Assembly (NCBI GenBank): GCA_916700875.1
Contig: CAKAKS010000032.1
Coordinates: 8,557,001-8,621,000 of the forward strand
DNA: 64,000 nucleotides
Reading direction: 5' to 3'
DNA from: Sebastes aleutianus
Lineage: Eukaryota > Chordata > Actinopteri > Perciformes > Sebastidae
Shown piece by piece: positions 33,280 through 45,166 of the stretch (its first letter is position 1; every line of letters starts with the position of its first letter). The position numbers and the translations under genes were made by a program. The notes beneath the pieces were generated by a model. That model did not search any database. It was not told the origin of the DNA and saw nothing but the letters and a program-made list of their open reading frames with translations.

Positions 33280-33970
33280 GAGATATTTCAGGCCCATGGA
33301 CAGACACGCTGTGCAGTTACAGCTTGAAGTAAACATTTCAGCACCATGGACAGCTACAGCTTGAAGTAGACAGTTCAGCACCATAGACAGCTACACCATG
33401 CAGCTACAGCTTGAAGTAAACATTTCAGCCCCATGGATAGCTACACCATGCAGCTACAGCTTGAAGTAGACATTTCAGGACCATGGACAGCTACACCATG
33501 CAGTTACAGCTTGAAGTAAACATTTCAGCTCAATGGACAGCTACATCATGCAGCTACAGTTTGAAGAAGACATTTCAGGACCAGGGACAGCTACACTATG
33601 CAGTTACAGCTTGGGGTTAATATTTCAGGACCACAGGCAGCCCCATTGTTTAGTTACAGCTTGAGGTAAACAGTTCAGGACCATGGACAGCTACAGTATG
33701 CAGGCACAGCTTGAAGTAGACATTTCAGGACCATGGACAGCTACACTGTGCAGTTACAGGTTGAAGTAAAGATTTCAGCACCATGGACAGCTACAGTATG
33801 CAGGCACAGCTTGAAGTAGACATTTCAGGACCATGGACAGCTACACCATGCAGCTACAGCTTGAAGCAGACATTTTAAACCCATGGACAGCTACAGTATG
33901 CAGGTAAAGCTCAGTTAGTGACTACAGCTTCTAGACATTTCAGGACCAGGGATAAGTCAGTATGCAGCCG
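33280..33970. repeat. Minisatellite, 50-bp unit, about 13-14 copies
   Basis: The marker ATTTCAG recurs at 50-bp steps (e.g. 33421, 33471, 33521, 33571, 33621, then 33671 with a variant, 33721, 33771, 33821, 33871). Typical blocks are CCATGGACAGCTACA, (C/A)CATGCAG and TACAGCTTGAAGTA. One early unit is short by about 13 bp (33334 to 33371) and the last are degenerate, with a 65-bp step to 33936. The unit length is not a multiple of three and no frame stays open, so this is not a coding repeat. Confidence 0.92.
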
Positions 33971-36020
33971 TTACCGGTGATTCCAGTTCGATATCACAGA
34001 CAGCTCTGTGCAATCACTGACTGGCAACATTTTCCACAGCTAATTTAATTATATCTGTACTATAGCTATAAATGCAATATATGTAGATCACTTTGCAATG
34101 AGAGTGGTTGAAGGACATTTTGAGACTTCGCTAACTTCATGTCAGTCAAGTTGCCAACTGACTCAGGATGTAACAATACATTCTATTGATTATCTATCTA
34201 AGGCTCTTCATTTCATACACATTCTCAAACTAGCAGTTTACTATGTATTACAGCAGACCTAAGTCAAGATAAAAGTAAGCCATTCCTTTCTTTTGTGCCT
34301 CTTTTTTTTTTTTTTTTTAAATGCATCGAATCCAGACACACATCAAATTGTGAAGTAGTTACACTCCTTACAACGAATCCCACCACCTCTTGTTGACACT
34401 ATTTAAGTTAGTGACATGAGCTGTTGTACACAGCGGGAATGATACCCAGCGCTTTTTGCTGTGGCAAGTGAATGCCCTGCCCTAGGGATAATTTCAGAAT
34501 GGTGGTGCTACATTGCTGTAAATGCTGAAGGATAATCTGTGAGTGAGACACGTGCAATTTCAGTCAAAACATCAAGTGCTGTGGAGTCTTGTATTAGTTG
34601 AATACAAAGAGGCTCAGTATAACCCCAGGATGTATACAGGATTTTAGCCACCTCAACAAGATATATGGATCTCTGGCGGTTCTCACTGTATGTCTTATGA
34701 TATTTTGTGTAAACGTCCATATAAAGTATGTATCCTTGTTTTATGCACTTGTATATCCTAAGTTATTGGTCCATCAATATCACCATGGCACTGTCCAACA
34801 TCGGTTCTTGTAGAGGCACTTTTATCATTATGGATTTTTTACCATCTTCATAAGAATTATCAGTTTTGACAAGATTCTATATTATTGATAGTCATCATCA
34901 ACAACAATACAATCATTGGTCAGGATGAGGATAATTTCTTAACAACACTGCCTGTAAATCGGCGGCTTTCTGTCAATGTAATTGGTTCAACCGTGTGATG
35001 ATCTAATCGCCAGGACGAGCAGGTCATCAGTGATGAACGCCGGTGTTTTTTGGAGCAGCAGAGGGCCTGAAAACTGACTAGATTAAACGGTGCATTTAAT
35101 TAAGAGGCTAGGGATCAGGAAGTCAGAGATCAGTCTTGGTCCATGCCAACAGTAGCTACATTTAGCCTAGCTTGTTAGCGCATGCCATCTGTTCACACAC
35201 AGCTTAACGCTACACAGCAGGCGCTAGCTATGGGTACATTTTCTGGTTCAACACTGTACGGGCTGCTATTCAGTGGACCTTATTTACTCAGACAGACTTT
35301 GAGTCTAATGATCCAAACTGAGGACGTAACATTGATGACGTGTGGCGTTTCTTTAGTCAATTATTGTGGGGTTCAATTAAAACCACTAACAGGGTGGGAC
35401 TTTCTGTGATGGGGAAACCTTTTATTTCATTTCTATATACGTTCACACTACCCTCCATGTATGTGTGTCTCATTAAACTCACCATATGTCAAAACTAAAG
35501 TGACTCTCAGGCATATTAGCAGCTAGGATACTGTATGTTAATAAGGACATACATCCCAGAATGGATTTCTCGTTATTCACGTTTGTACAACTAAATAAGA
35601 AGCTAAGATTTTTTTTTTTTGTGGCTTGAAGACATGATTGATCAGGGTCTTTGTGTCTTTGATTTGTGGTTTTCAGCTTTTATGTCATAGCTGTTCATCA
35701 ATACACATATTGATCAACCGTCGATCATTATATTGATAACTGGAATAGCTCTGTTCTTGGTGGATTTTATTTATTTTTCTTCCTAGTGAGTGCTGTGACA
35801 TGATTATAAGCCTCACTTTCACCATTTCTTTTCATTCTCAAACTGATGGACGAGTCATATTTCAGTACTATCTGACGTCTTTCTCTGCAAAGTTCAATGT
35901 CAACAAAGCCATGACACCCTCCGTGTTTACTGTTACAATCACCTGGGAGTTGTTAAATTGTTTTTCTTTCTTGGAAACGGTCATTTGCTGACATTTAAAA
36001 TTACTATTATGACTTATGTT
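33971..36020. other. Non-coding DNA with a possible conserved block
   Basis: 34930-35110 is free of recognised repeats. A T-run lies at about 34302-34318. A 22-bp block at 35229-35250 is shared with 13749. No gene was recognised. Confidence 0.4.
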
Positions 36021-36472
36021 TAGGGCTGTCAATCATTTCAAATATTTAATTGCGATTATTCGCAAAACAGTTTTTATCTGGTAAAAATGTACCTTAAAGG
36101 GAGATTTGTCAAGTATTTTATTCTCTTATCAACATGGGGTTGGACAAATATGCTTGCTTTATGCAAATATATGTATATATTTATTACTGGAAATCAATTA
36201 ACAACACAACCAATTACAACTATTGTCCAGAAACACTCACAGGTACTGCATTTAGCATAACAATTATGCTCAAATCATAACATGACAAACTCAAGCCCAA
36301 CAGACAACAACAGCTGTCAGTGTGTTAGTGTGCTGACTTGATTATGACTTGCCCCAAACTGCATGTGATTATCATAAAATGGGCATGCCTATAAAAGGGA
36401 GACTTGTGGGTACCAATAGAACCCATTTGCATTCACATATCTTGAGGTCAGAGGTCAAGGGACCCCTTTGTT
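36021..36472 (+). mobile_element. hAT-like MITE (TAGGGCTGTCAA end), 3'-truncated copy
   Basis: It starts with a good terminus, TAGGGCTGTCAATCATTTCA, and follows the element at 4939-5647 closely until AAGGGACCCCTTTG at about 36472. There the match stops, so roughly the last 240 bp and the right terminus are absent. Confidence 0.75.
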
Positions 36473-38090
36473 TTATCACTGTTTTATGGTGTCTTTGCTT
36501 TTACATACATTTTACAGTAGGCTCCTCACTCTGGCTAGTTAATGTTTAGCCATCTGCTCTACAAGCAGTGATCACTTCCAAATCACTGCATCCCACTTAG
36601 CTAGCTTTTACACCAACTACTATAAAAAGCAGCCACATAATCCTAGCTGTTGGCAGTATTTTATTTAATTTTTTTTATCCTTTCTACTTGGCACTAACCT
36701 GAGCTCAGCAAGCTGCTACTCACCAACAAACACTCCAAAATCTGATGGCTTGATAGTTTTTGGCTGAAGGATATTGGTATGGTTTGAGGCAGCTGCCAGT
36801 AAATTCAGGAAATCTAGAGGATACTCTTATAATATTGAGCCCAGTTAATTATGTCTTAATAAAAACAAGCACAATTTGGGCAGATTGAATGGGAGTGAAA
36901 TTGAGCTGTTTGTTTTGGGATGAATTAGATCAGCAAGTGAAAGAAAAAAGACTTTGGATAGGTCCAAAGATGAAGTACTTTCATCCAGGCATTGAGTCTC
37001 AAAGGCCTGCACTTGAAGCAACTTGAATGTAATGATCCTGGTGGCAATGGTTTCTTTGGAAATCCTATTTTTTGTGGCGCTATTACTGTCAAGCCCTATG
37101 AGGTGAGAGGCCTCAGAGGCCCACGGTTCTACCCATCACCCCCTCAGACACACAAAGACATCACTATGGCCTCTTTGGTGCGATGTCTTCAAAGTAAAGA
37201 CGTTTTTGAGAAGCAATTTGACTCAAGAACTGTTATTAGTCATATCACGCAGGCATATACTGTATCACATATCACAGGCTGTGTTAAGGTTCTCCCTAGG
37301 CCTGTTCCGTAATCCATCCATGTTTAATCCCTCGGTCCTTGATGACCAGATAACAGCGGATACATTAATTTGCTTCATGCGGTTTACAGTATGCGTTTGA
37401 GCTTTGACCTGGTTATAGATTAGACTACGTTGGTCCATTAAATCCATTTAAGCCGATGATTATTGTTTGAAGTAAGTTGCAGTATAGATGAAATAAAATG
37501 CATCTTAGACTGTGTGCATTTGAAAATTAAGAATTAAAGGTACCCTGTGGTGTTTTTTTTTTTTTCCTTTTTTGAATAAACAAACACAATAATTGAATTA
37601 CAAATTGTATTCAACTATGAAAAGACCACCGACACTTCAAATTAAGAATGGAGTGTGCTACGTGTATGTTAAATAAAGAGCAGTCGGCCAAGGGGACTAA
37701 ACTAGGTTGGTGGCATGCAATAAGAAAGACCATTTGGTTTTATGAGCTGATTATAATGAAAAAGTCCTTTATCGGTAGAATGCCAACAATAGTAGTAAAA
37801 AGCAGGGGAGGACAAATTAGAATGAATCACCTGTCATTGTTATTAGTCCTTAAGGCTTGACACCCCAGGCAAAAATATTGTTTTTCATGCACTTGTTTGA
37901 GATTTTGGGCTATTTTGATTTCATAAAATATCTTCTTTCAGACTAGTGGAAAGAAAACATCCAAAATACACATTTAGGTTTTTATTTTACTACTTTGTCT
38001 ATTAGCGTCTGTAGATTTCTCCTAAATTCACCAAAAGTTAGCATTATTACATATAATATACTGTACATGTTAAAATATTACATTTTCATG

Positions 38091-38376
38091 AAACTTGTAA
38101 TACAAAAAATGATGTAAGTAATCAACTGGGGAAGTTGCATGGTGGTGATATCTTAGTTAACGATTTTTACCCTATTCACCTGTAGTGTTTTGTAGAATAC
38201 ATGTAATTTTTCTCAGACTATATATATATATATATAGCACATATTTAATATGATAATGCCTCATTTACATATTTAAACCTAAAATTTCAGAGAACTTGTA
38301 ATACAAAAAATAATTGACTAAATGTAAGTAATAACCCGGGGAAGTTTCAGTGAAATCTGTTATTTAAAATTGTTAC
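38091..38376. repeat. Local direct repeat, about 201-bp step
   Basis: AACTTGTAATACAAAAAAT, GTAAGTAAT, GGGGAAGTT and TTACCCTATT occur in the same order at 38091-38172 and 38293-38376, with (TA)n between the copies. Confidence 0.65.
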
Positions 38377-38580
38377 CCTATTTTAACCTGGGTGTGCTTG
38401 GGTAAACTGAGGTTTATAATGTCATGTGAACAATGTAACTGTGATAAATTGTTAACTTATTTATTGTATTTTATCAATCTAATGAAATATTTTCCCTAAA
38501 TGTGTTTATTCAAATTAATACAAAACACCAGATTCTCTGTTTTGTCTTATATGATTCAATGGGGTACGCTAATGGAACCG

Positions 38581-38637
38581 TCTGTGTGTGCGTGTGTTTG
38601 TGAGTGTGTGTGTGTGTTTGTGTATGTGTGTGTGTGC
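38581..38637. repeat. Interrupted (GT)n microsatellite
   Basis: GT units broken by GC, TT and GA steps. Confidence 0.9.
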
Positions 38638-39720
38638 CTGCCTCTACCCTTAGAGGCTGTTCGTCCCTGCTAATGAGCTGTCATTTTCAAAGTCAGTTGT
38701 TAAATGTAAGTTATATTTGCTTTTGTCCATATGCTCTATATACTGTAAGTACCAACCATTGTGTTTGAGCTGCATTAGCCTCCCCTACTCTGCAAACAAA
38801 ATGTCTCATTCGACTGGAGTGCTAACAACAAAGAAGTAAATACAACGGGTAGTTCAGGCGGACCGAATGACAAAAGGGGGGCGATCATAGATACGGATGT
38901 TCAAGTCTTAGAACGATGGAGTTCAGGTTGAAAATCAGCGGGGTGTCCCTTTAAGCCTGATATCAAGACTTAAAATCTGCTTATCCAACAGTATCTGCAG
39001 TGTACTGTACACGTTTCTGTGCAGAAGCGGATGAATGCGCCATGATTAATGGATAAGATGCAGAGAGTAGCAGAGTGTGGATTCATAAAACATAAACACT
39101 CTTAAACACACTGCGAGAGCTTCTCTGTGAGCTCCCACAGACTGCAGGTACCAAATACAGCATGCACGCCAAATACCTACGGTACTTATGTAGGCAAGTA
39201 TCTGCACACACACACACACAAAAACTCAGCAAGTGGGCCGATAAAAGGATGTACAACATTACCGCAGCTGCCCTCTGAGAACTAAAGTGAAAGCATGACT
39301 CAACCATTTACCAGCACCTGGTCGGCACATCTACAAGAGATGGACTAGGCATAGTGAGACATCCAACCGATATATGTACACATAATATGTGGACATACCG
39401 TATATGCAGTACATAACCGTTTCCCGGATATGGTTGATGATGTGTAATATTACTGCTTTATTGTAAGGCTGATGATCGTTTCTCAGCAACACTGCAAAAT
39501 ATGTTTGATGGAGGAAAGGCATTGACCTCTATGGGTTGAAGTTAATAACTCTTTTACACCTATGACCTCACCATTGGTCACAGCTGGGTGCGGTCAGGTG
39601 TAAACAGACCAATATGAGTTGCACCATAGTACAATACTACATTACGACTGCGCAAAGAAAGAGCATGTAATCACCACTAGTTTAGAGAGCAGAAAATATT
39701 ATTTGCCTGGGTGTTTAAAG

Positions 39721-40021
39721 CAGTGGTTCCCAAACGTTTTCACGTCAAGGACCCCTAAAATGACACAAATTAGACCATGGACCTCCGCTTGATAAGATTT
39801 TGTCCCAGGGTCCCCCATCTGATAGGATTTGTTTTACTTTTAGATGTCTTATTACAGAACATTTATGAAACCCATGACAAAATAGTCATATATTCTGTCA
39901 CTGTGTTACTTATGGATGGAATTAGAGTGACAATAAAAAGATTCCCCTATTTGCTGGGGACCCACTGGAACCCCCCCAAGGACCCCTGGGGATCCCCTGG
40001 ACCCCACTTTGAAAACCACTG
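39721..40021. mobile_element. hAT-like MITE with CAGTGGTT ends, 301 bp
   Basis: Inverted termini CAGTGGTTCCCAAAC and TTTGAAAACCACTG. Internal GGACCCCTAAAATGA-type and GGGGACCC blocks are typical of this abundant group. No clear 8-bp duplication remains (flanks GTTTAAAG and ACTGTTGT). It abuts the reverse element at 40022. Confidence 0.75.
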
Positions 40022-40320
40022 ACTGTTGTGATTAGTCAACCGAACCAAACTCTTTGAACTTCGCTCTAACAAGCTTTGTTTGAGGGCGTGCCAAACTAAG
40101 TAGTAGGCTAGGTATTATGCAAATGTCTTACTTAGTGACATCACCATGTTACAGAAGAAAAAGGCAGGACTTCAAGCAAGGCATTTCAGGCAGTTCAGGA
40201 GCAGTGTTTCTGTGGGGGAGAGTAACTCCCTTTTGCGTGGACTTCGGGCTTTGTAAAACAAACTATATAATTCACTAAAGGAAAGGGAAAAGACACAAAA
40301 GCAAAATAGGTCCTCTTTAA
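40022..40320 (-). mobile_element. Dispersed non-autonomous element, reverse copy
   Basis: Reverse-complement partner of 23703-24133 and shorter at its plus-strand left edge, where the hAT MITE lies. It ends with AAAATAGGTCCTCTTTAA. Confidence 0.65.
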
Positions 40321-41866
40321 AAAAGAGTGGGGAGTAGAGAACTGATTTACAGCCTATTGTAAAGTTACTGTTTAAGGCCTGTGTGTGACAAATCCCAGCA
40401 TGAGTCTTACTCATCTTATCTTCTCTCGCTGACTTTCCCTGCTGGGGCTTTTCGTAGCACATGAATGAATATACAAGACTTGGAGCAGACGTGACATTTG
40501 AAAATCAATTTTTCAGTATTCTCGTCAACAGGACAAACATGGAACATAAGTACTTATAGATTAATTGAGACTGAGACAACTCGCCAGAAGGTGGTGGTAC
40601 AAAACCTGAAGTAATCAAAGAATAAGCAACCTACTGACAGTTTAGATGAAAAGATTAGTTGTATGTTTGGATTCAAAGGCCTCAGCAGAGTCAGACTGTC
40701 TGATCTCAGCAGGGAGGTTAATCCCGAGGAAGGGGCACTAGCCCGTCTTTGTAATATTCAACCCGTAAAAGCACATCATCCAGTGAAGGGACATTTAGTT
40801 CATAAGAGTCTAGGCCATCACAAATAAATTGTGTAGAAACCACCAAGATTCAGTTAAAGATTAGCAGTGTATTTTTTATAGCTCTATATACTGGGTCAAC
40901 TCACCAGCAGTTGCAGTTTTAAAGAAATTGCTTGGCAATAATAAATGCACATCAGACCATGTCAGGGAGAGCTCTGTGCTGATGCCTTATTGCTAGGTGT
41001 GGGTTTTACTGAGTCCAGGTATATTGCAACATGCAGTGAGTCACAGCCTGTGACCCAGTTGAGCTTTGTCGCTCAGCATGACCTCATTCTGACTGCACAG
41101 TGCAACAAATCTGACGCTACTGCAGCTGGTTTCGTCAGGCAACATCACGGCAAAACTTACTTGAGCATTTCAGATTAAATTTGCCGTATTTAAAGTGCAT
41201 TTCACTGGATTTGTGCTAGAAAAGCAACATTGCTATACTTTCAAGGCTAGCAATGTGTATCATAAAAATGCATTCTGTCATGCTAGGTAGCATAATTAGC
41301 TACCTGATACAACAGAATATTAACATTGAGGCATGCAATCGCAAGTGCTGAGAACTGACCGTAACACAGTGTGTGATCTCAGGTGATGTCGAGCTTATAG
41401 ACAACAGGCTAGTTGGCCTTAATCCTGCATCAGAACACAAGTACAGCTCTGTGTGTGTGCGTGGGTGTGTGTGTGTGTGCTTGGTCGTATTAGACGTGTC
41501 ATTTGTAACACGTTAACAGGCGTGCACAAGACCACTAGTACACACACACGCGCAGTATGTGGTGCGATAAGCTCGTTAGCAAGGCTTTGGCTCAAAGGAA
41601 GTATCTGATTGTGCTTACAGTATCCAGGCAGGGTTAGTTCCTGTGGGTGTGTGGGCGGGTGGTGAGAGAAAGAGTGGGTATGATCATAAGGATCAAATAG
41701 AAAGGAAAGGAAAATGCTCAAATAGGCCTGGTGTCAACTTAAATACAAGTTGGATTTGGTCTAAAGATTCTGTTAGCTGTCACATTTAGAAAACCTTTGC
41801 ACGCTAACACGCTAAACTAAGTTGTGAACATGATAAAAATGATACCTGCCAAACTCCAGCATGCTA
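40321..41866. other. Non-coding DNA with a GT run
   Basis: GT-rich run at 41451-41479 and scattered CACACG nearby explain the 100-codon minus-strand frame at 41419-41721. No gene was recognised. Confidence 0.4.
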
Positions 41867-41874
41867 GGTACAAC

Positions 41875-42458
41875 CCATAGACTGTATATGAGAAGTGGAC
41901 AAAGCCACCGTGACGTCACCTATTGGTTTGTGGATCACTGTTTTGAAGCTTCAAGTTGAGCATTTTGTCCGTCGCCATCTTGGTTTTTTTTGCAACCAGA
42001 AGTGACACAAGGGGGTGGAGCTAAGTACAACCGAATGCTGAATAATATATTTTTTGGGCGGCCAAAATGTTACATTTAACCTGCATGAACTGAAAACAAA
42101 AGGTGAATGACTGCACAACGCCGTGGTAGCAGCCTGTCAATCACAAAGTAGCCACGCCCTAAAGCATACCCTGCTTTATGGTCTATTTGACTCTAAATGA
42201 GACCATAAATTTACTAAATGAACATCATGCTGTATTGAAGAAGACTTGAAACTAGCGGTTGAGACCATAAACTCATGTTTACAATGTTTACTGAGGTAAT
42301 AAATCAAGTGAGAAATAGGATCATTTTCTCATAGACTTCTATACAATCTGACTTTTTTTTGCAACCAGAGGAGTCGCCCCCTGCTGGCTATCAGAAAGAA
42401 TACAAGTTTAAGGCACTTCCGCATTGGCTTCACTTTTCAGAGCCTGAGGTTGCCGCCT
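41875..42458 (+). mobile_element. Unclassified dispersed repeat with perfect 8-bp target duplication
   Basis: It starts CCATAGACTGTATATGAG and ends near CTGAGGTTGCCGCCT. GGTACAAC flanks it on both sides (41867-41874 and 42459-42466). It matches 58122-58672 along its length (GTTTTGAAGCTTCAAGTTG, ACCAGAGGAGTCGCCCCCTG, ATGAACATCATGCTGTATTG, TCATTTTCTCATAGACTTCT). No terminal inverted repeats are visible. Class unknown. Confidence 0.8.
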
Positions 42459-42598
42459 GGTACAACCTCACAGAGCAGCTAGCATGGCTGTAGACTCCTG
42501 GTCTTGTTACTCCAAATTATTTTGCATATTGTGATGAGCCTTTCACATCTTTGCCTATGCAAACAGGTATGCAGGCAGCATGAGAAAGACATCCAAGC

Positions 42599-42986
42599 TA
42601 GGGCTGGGTGATATGGCCAAAATATATATCCCGATATACTCTAGGTCATTTCATATTTCAATAATGATAAATATCACAATGTAGCATGTTTTCTGGTAAT
42701 TAATAAATAAATATATATATGAAACACCCACATGGTAAAGTCTATTTTGTTTATTCTATGTATTTGTATTCCTGAGTGAATTCAATATTTATCAAATGAA
42801 AAGTGTTTTCTTATTTTAAGAACTTGAGTGCAAAATGATCATAACAGTTTTAAGTGAAGTATAGAGAAAAAATAAATAAGTATAGGCCTAACCTATATTG
42901 CGATAGAAACAATATATAAAAGTATATATACAATATACATTTTTATATAATTTTGACGATATGTATCGCCATATTCTCCCGCCCTA
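42599..42986. mobile_element. hAT-type MITE with perfect 8-bp target duplication
   Basis: Termini TAGGGCTGGGTGATATGG and the inverse, ending TATTCTCCCGCCCTA. ATCCAAGC flanks both sides (42591-42598 and 42987-42994). The 388-bp body is very AT-rich and has no coding frame. Confidence 0.9.
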
Positions 42987-42994
42987 ATCCAAGC

Positions 42995-43616
42995 AAAGGT
43001 TGCTCTGTGTGTTTAAAATATCACATAATTTTCTTACAGATTTGTCTTCAGTATTACAGTGGTACAGTGTCTTACTCCAGCTCAAACTCTTACAATACTG
43101 ACCCGGTTTGAATTCCAGGACAATGTCAGCATTCTGTAGGCATCACTATCATTAATCTACCCTGTTTATATGGCAGTAATCTTCTTTAATCTGATCGTTT
43201 TTATCAGCCGACCTTGTACTTCAGGAACCCGGGAGAGATATTGGCAACATAACAGTGGCAGCAATCCTCGAGGACCAGCTTTAATCTTGCAATAAGCCAC
43301 TGTTGAGTACCGACACCAGGCTTTGTTAAACGTGAATGGATTACATTGAAAACTCTGTATTTACTTTCTGATTCCTTTCCTTTCCTGGCGCATCAACATG
43401 TGAGTGTTTGTCGAGTAAACTTGTCTATATAGTGTCACATTCTGTTGGTGTCAATATCTTTACCCACTTAAATCCTTTTGGCAGCTAAATTCTGCGCCCA
43501 TTTCTAATCTCTTTCCTGTCTCTGATTTGTCTTTCTGATATGTGAGACATGTTGTCTCTGCCTTTAGAAAGAAAGCCTTCACAGTATGTGTGTTTCTTCA
43601 CGAGTGTGTTTGTGCA

Positions 43617-43648
<32 letters not shown>

Positions 43649-45158
43649 ATCATCATGTCGTGATCTGAAGCCATCTGGGTTGGCTGGCTCATTTGCATAT
43701 GTGGTGTTAACCACTATAAATATTCATGACCAGGGTCTAAACTGGTATGAATATTCATTTTGCCTCCGGGCCGCAGACGGGTAGAGTGGCTGTGATTCCA
43801 ATCAGCCGTACAGAAATTAACTCAACCTTTTGTGTGGTGGACGAGGACACTTGATGAGTGCCGCGGTATGCTTGGCGAGCTCCATATGTGGAGTACTGCA
43901 TTCGCTTTAGTCATATGGCGTCCTTATTGGATGCACATCATACTTGGGAAACGGTGGCTGCAAGACAGAGAGGCAGATGGAGACAGAAACAAACTCAACT
44001 TGTCTTTGGATATAATGATGGCGTCGAGCCACCGTGTTGGCATAACGTGTGACGCTGTCAAACCAACTAGGCGGAATTCTTAATTTCTTTGTTAACACCA
44101 CTAATTGCCTGCTTGACAGTTTCCTTGATAAAGCTAGTGTTAGTTCAGTAGAACTGTTAGAAATGCCTCTGCAGTTGCTAGCTGCTGTATAAATTATCAA
44201 ACTTGATCTGAAATCAATTTAACATGAGCATGGAGACACTCGCAGTTGCTGTTATGTTTCATTCCTCTTGTTGTGGCCTGTAATTTGGACCTTGACCAGT
44301 TCTGCCTATCATGACGATATCAAAGGGGAATTTGGGTCTATATTTAATTTTTCTCTGATTTTCATCCAATGAGGCTGACGTGGTTCCGTCTTTGATATGT
44401 TTACTCTTGGATCGGTTGCTTTTGTGTTTGGTGAAATAAGAAATGACAAACATACTAATTATGATGATAAATGTGTGTGTGGAAAATAGCAAGAAGCAAT
44501 GTTGGCAGGTGAGATATCACTCAGACATGCATATCATTAATTAGCAATAAGACAAAAGCATGTGGCTGTTGCAATCACCCCTCACTTTGAAGTGTGAACC
44601 TGGGCCCTCAAGTGTAGTTACTCTGCAAGGCCCCCGGAGGCCCTCTGCTCCCATAGGAGCACGCCTTGAGCAATGCAACATAATACAAAGAGCCACAGAT
44701 GCTGTGTGAATTATATTAAAGTTAAATAGATCTTAACATGAAAGCCAAATTTCATCAAAGGGAAGAAATCCTGGATGGAGCCGAGGTGGGACAAGCTCAG
44801 ACCAACCACCACGGCTGATAGGCTGACATAACTGTCAATCAAGCAACAACACTCCAATACTTGAAGTCATAATCCTTAATATTTCCATCATATTAAATAT
44901 AATGCTACTACTTATTGTTGGTATTTATTCTACTATAACCCTGAAATGTACAGTGATTTGTTACCTTTCTATATGTTGTAGTAGTGGAGTTGTGGAGTTC
45001 GCCATTCTTGTGCTTGTTTCAAATGGCTTGCACATGCACAAGGAATTTACAGGAGACAACACATGCACGTTCGGGACAATGTTGTTAGCTTTACATTAAT
45101 ACATATGTTCTATAGGTTATATAGAACTGATATCTTGAGGATTAGAACTTCAATATAT
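42995..45158. other. Non-coding DNA; (GT)n and possible conserved blocks
   Basis: A clean (GT)15 run at 43619-43648 is followed by a repeat-free block at 43660-43810 with ATTTGCAT and two ATGAATATTCAT-like sites. Another, less marked, is at about 44500-44660 (CATTAATTAGCAATAAG). The frames near 43832-44200 show no known domain. Confidence 0.4.
43619..43648. repeat. (GT)15 microsatellite
   Basis: Uninterrupted GT run. Confidence 0.95.
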
Positions 45159-45166
45159 CTTTAAAG

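Larger units (their letters stand above)
36473..39720. other. Non-coding DNA with a local duplication and GT microsatellite
   Basis: Contains the direct repeat at 38091-38376 (listed separately), (TA)8 at about 38221-38236 and an interrupted GT run at 38581-38637. The frames at 36992-37312 and 39083-39307 have no recognised motif. Confidence 0.4.

Noticed and set aside
33280..33970. CRISPR-like array
   Set aside because: The 50-bp units are contiguous without unique spacers, units vary by substitution, and the host is a vertebrate. It is a minisatellite.
40945..41178. 77-codon frame of natural-looking composition
   Set aside because: No recognised motif, no splice sites, no repeat partner; chance is adequate.
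41451..41545. Mirror GT and CA runs as a designed hairpin
   Set aside because: The (GT)n and (CA)n runs are separated by unrelated DNA and are of a kind found throughout the window.
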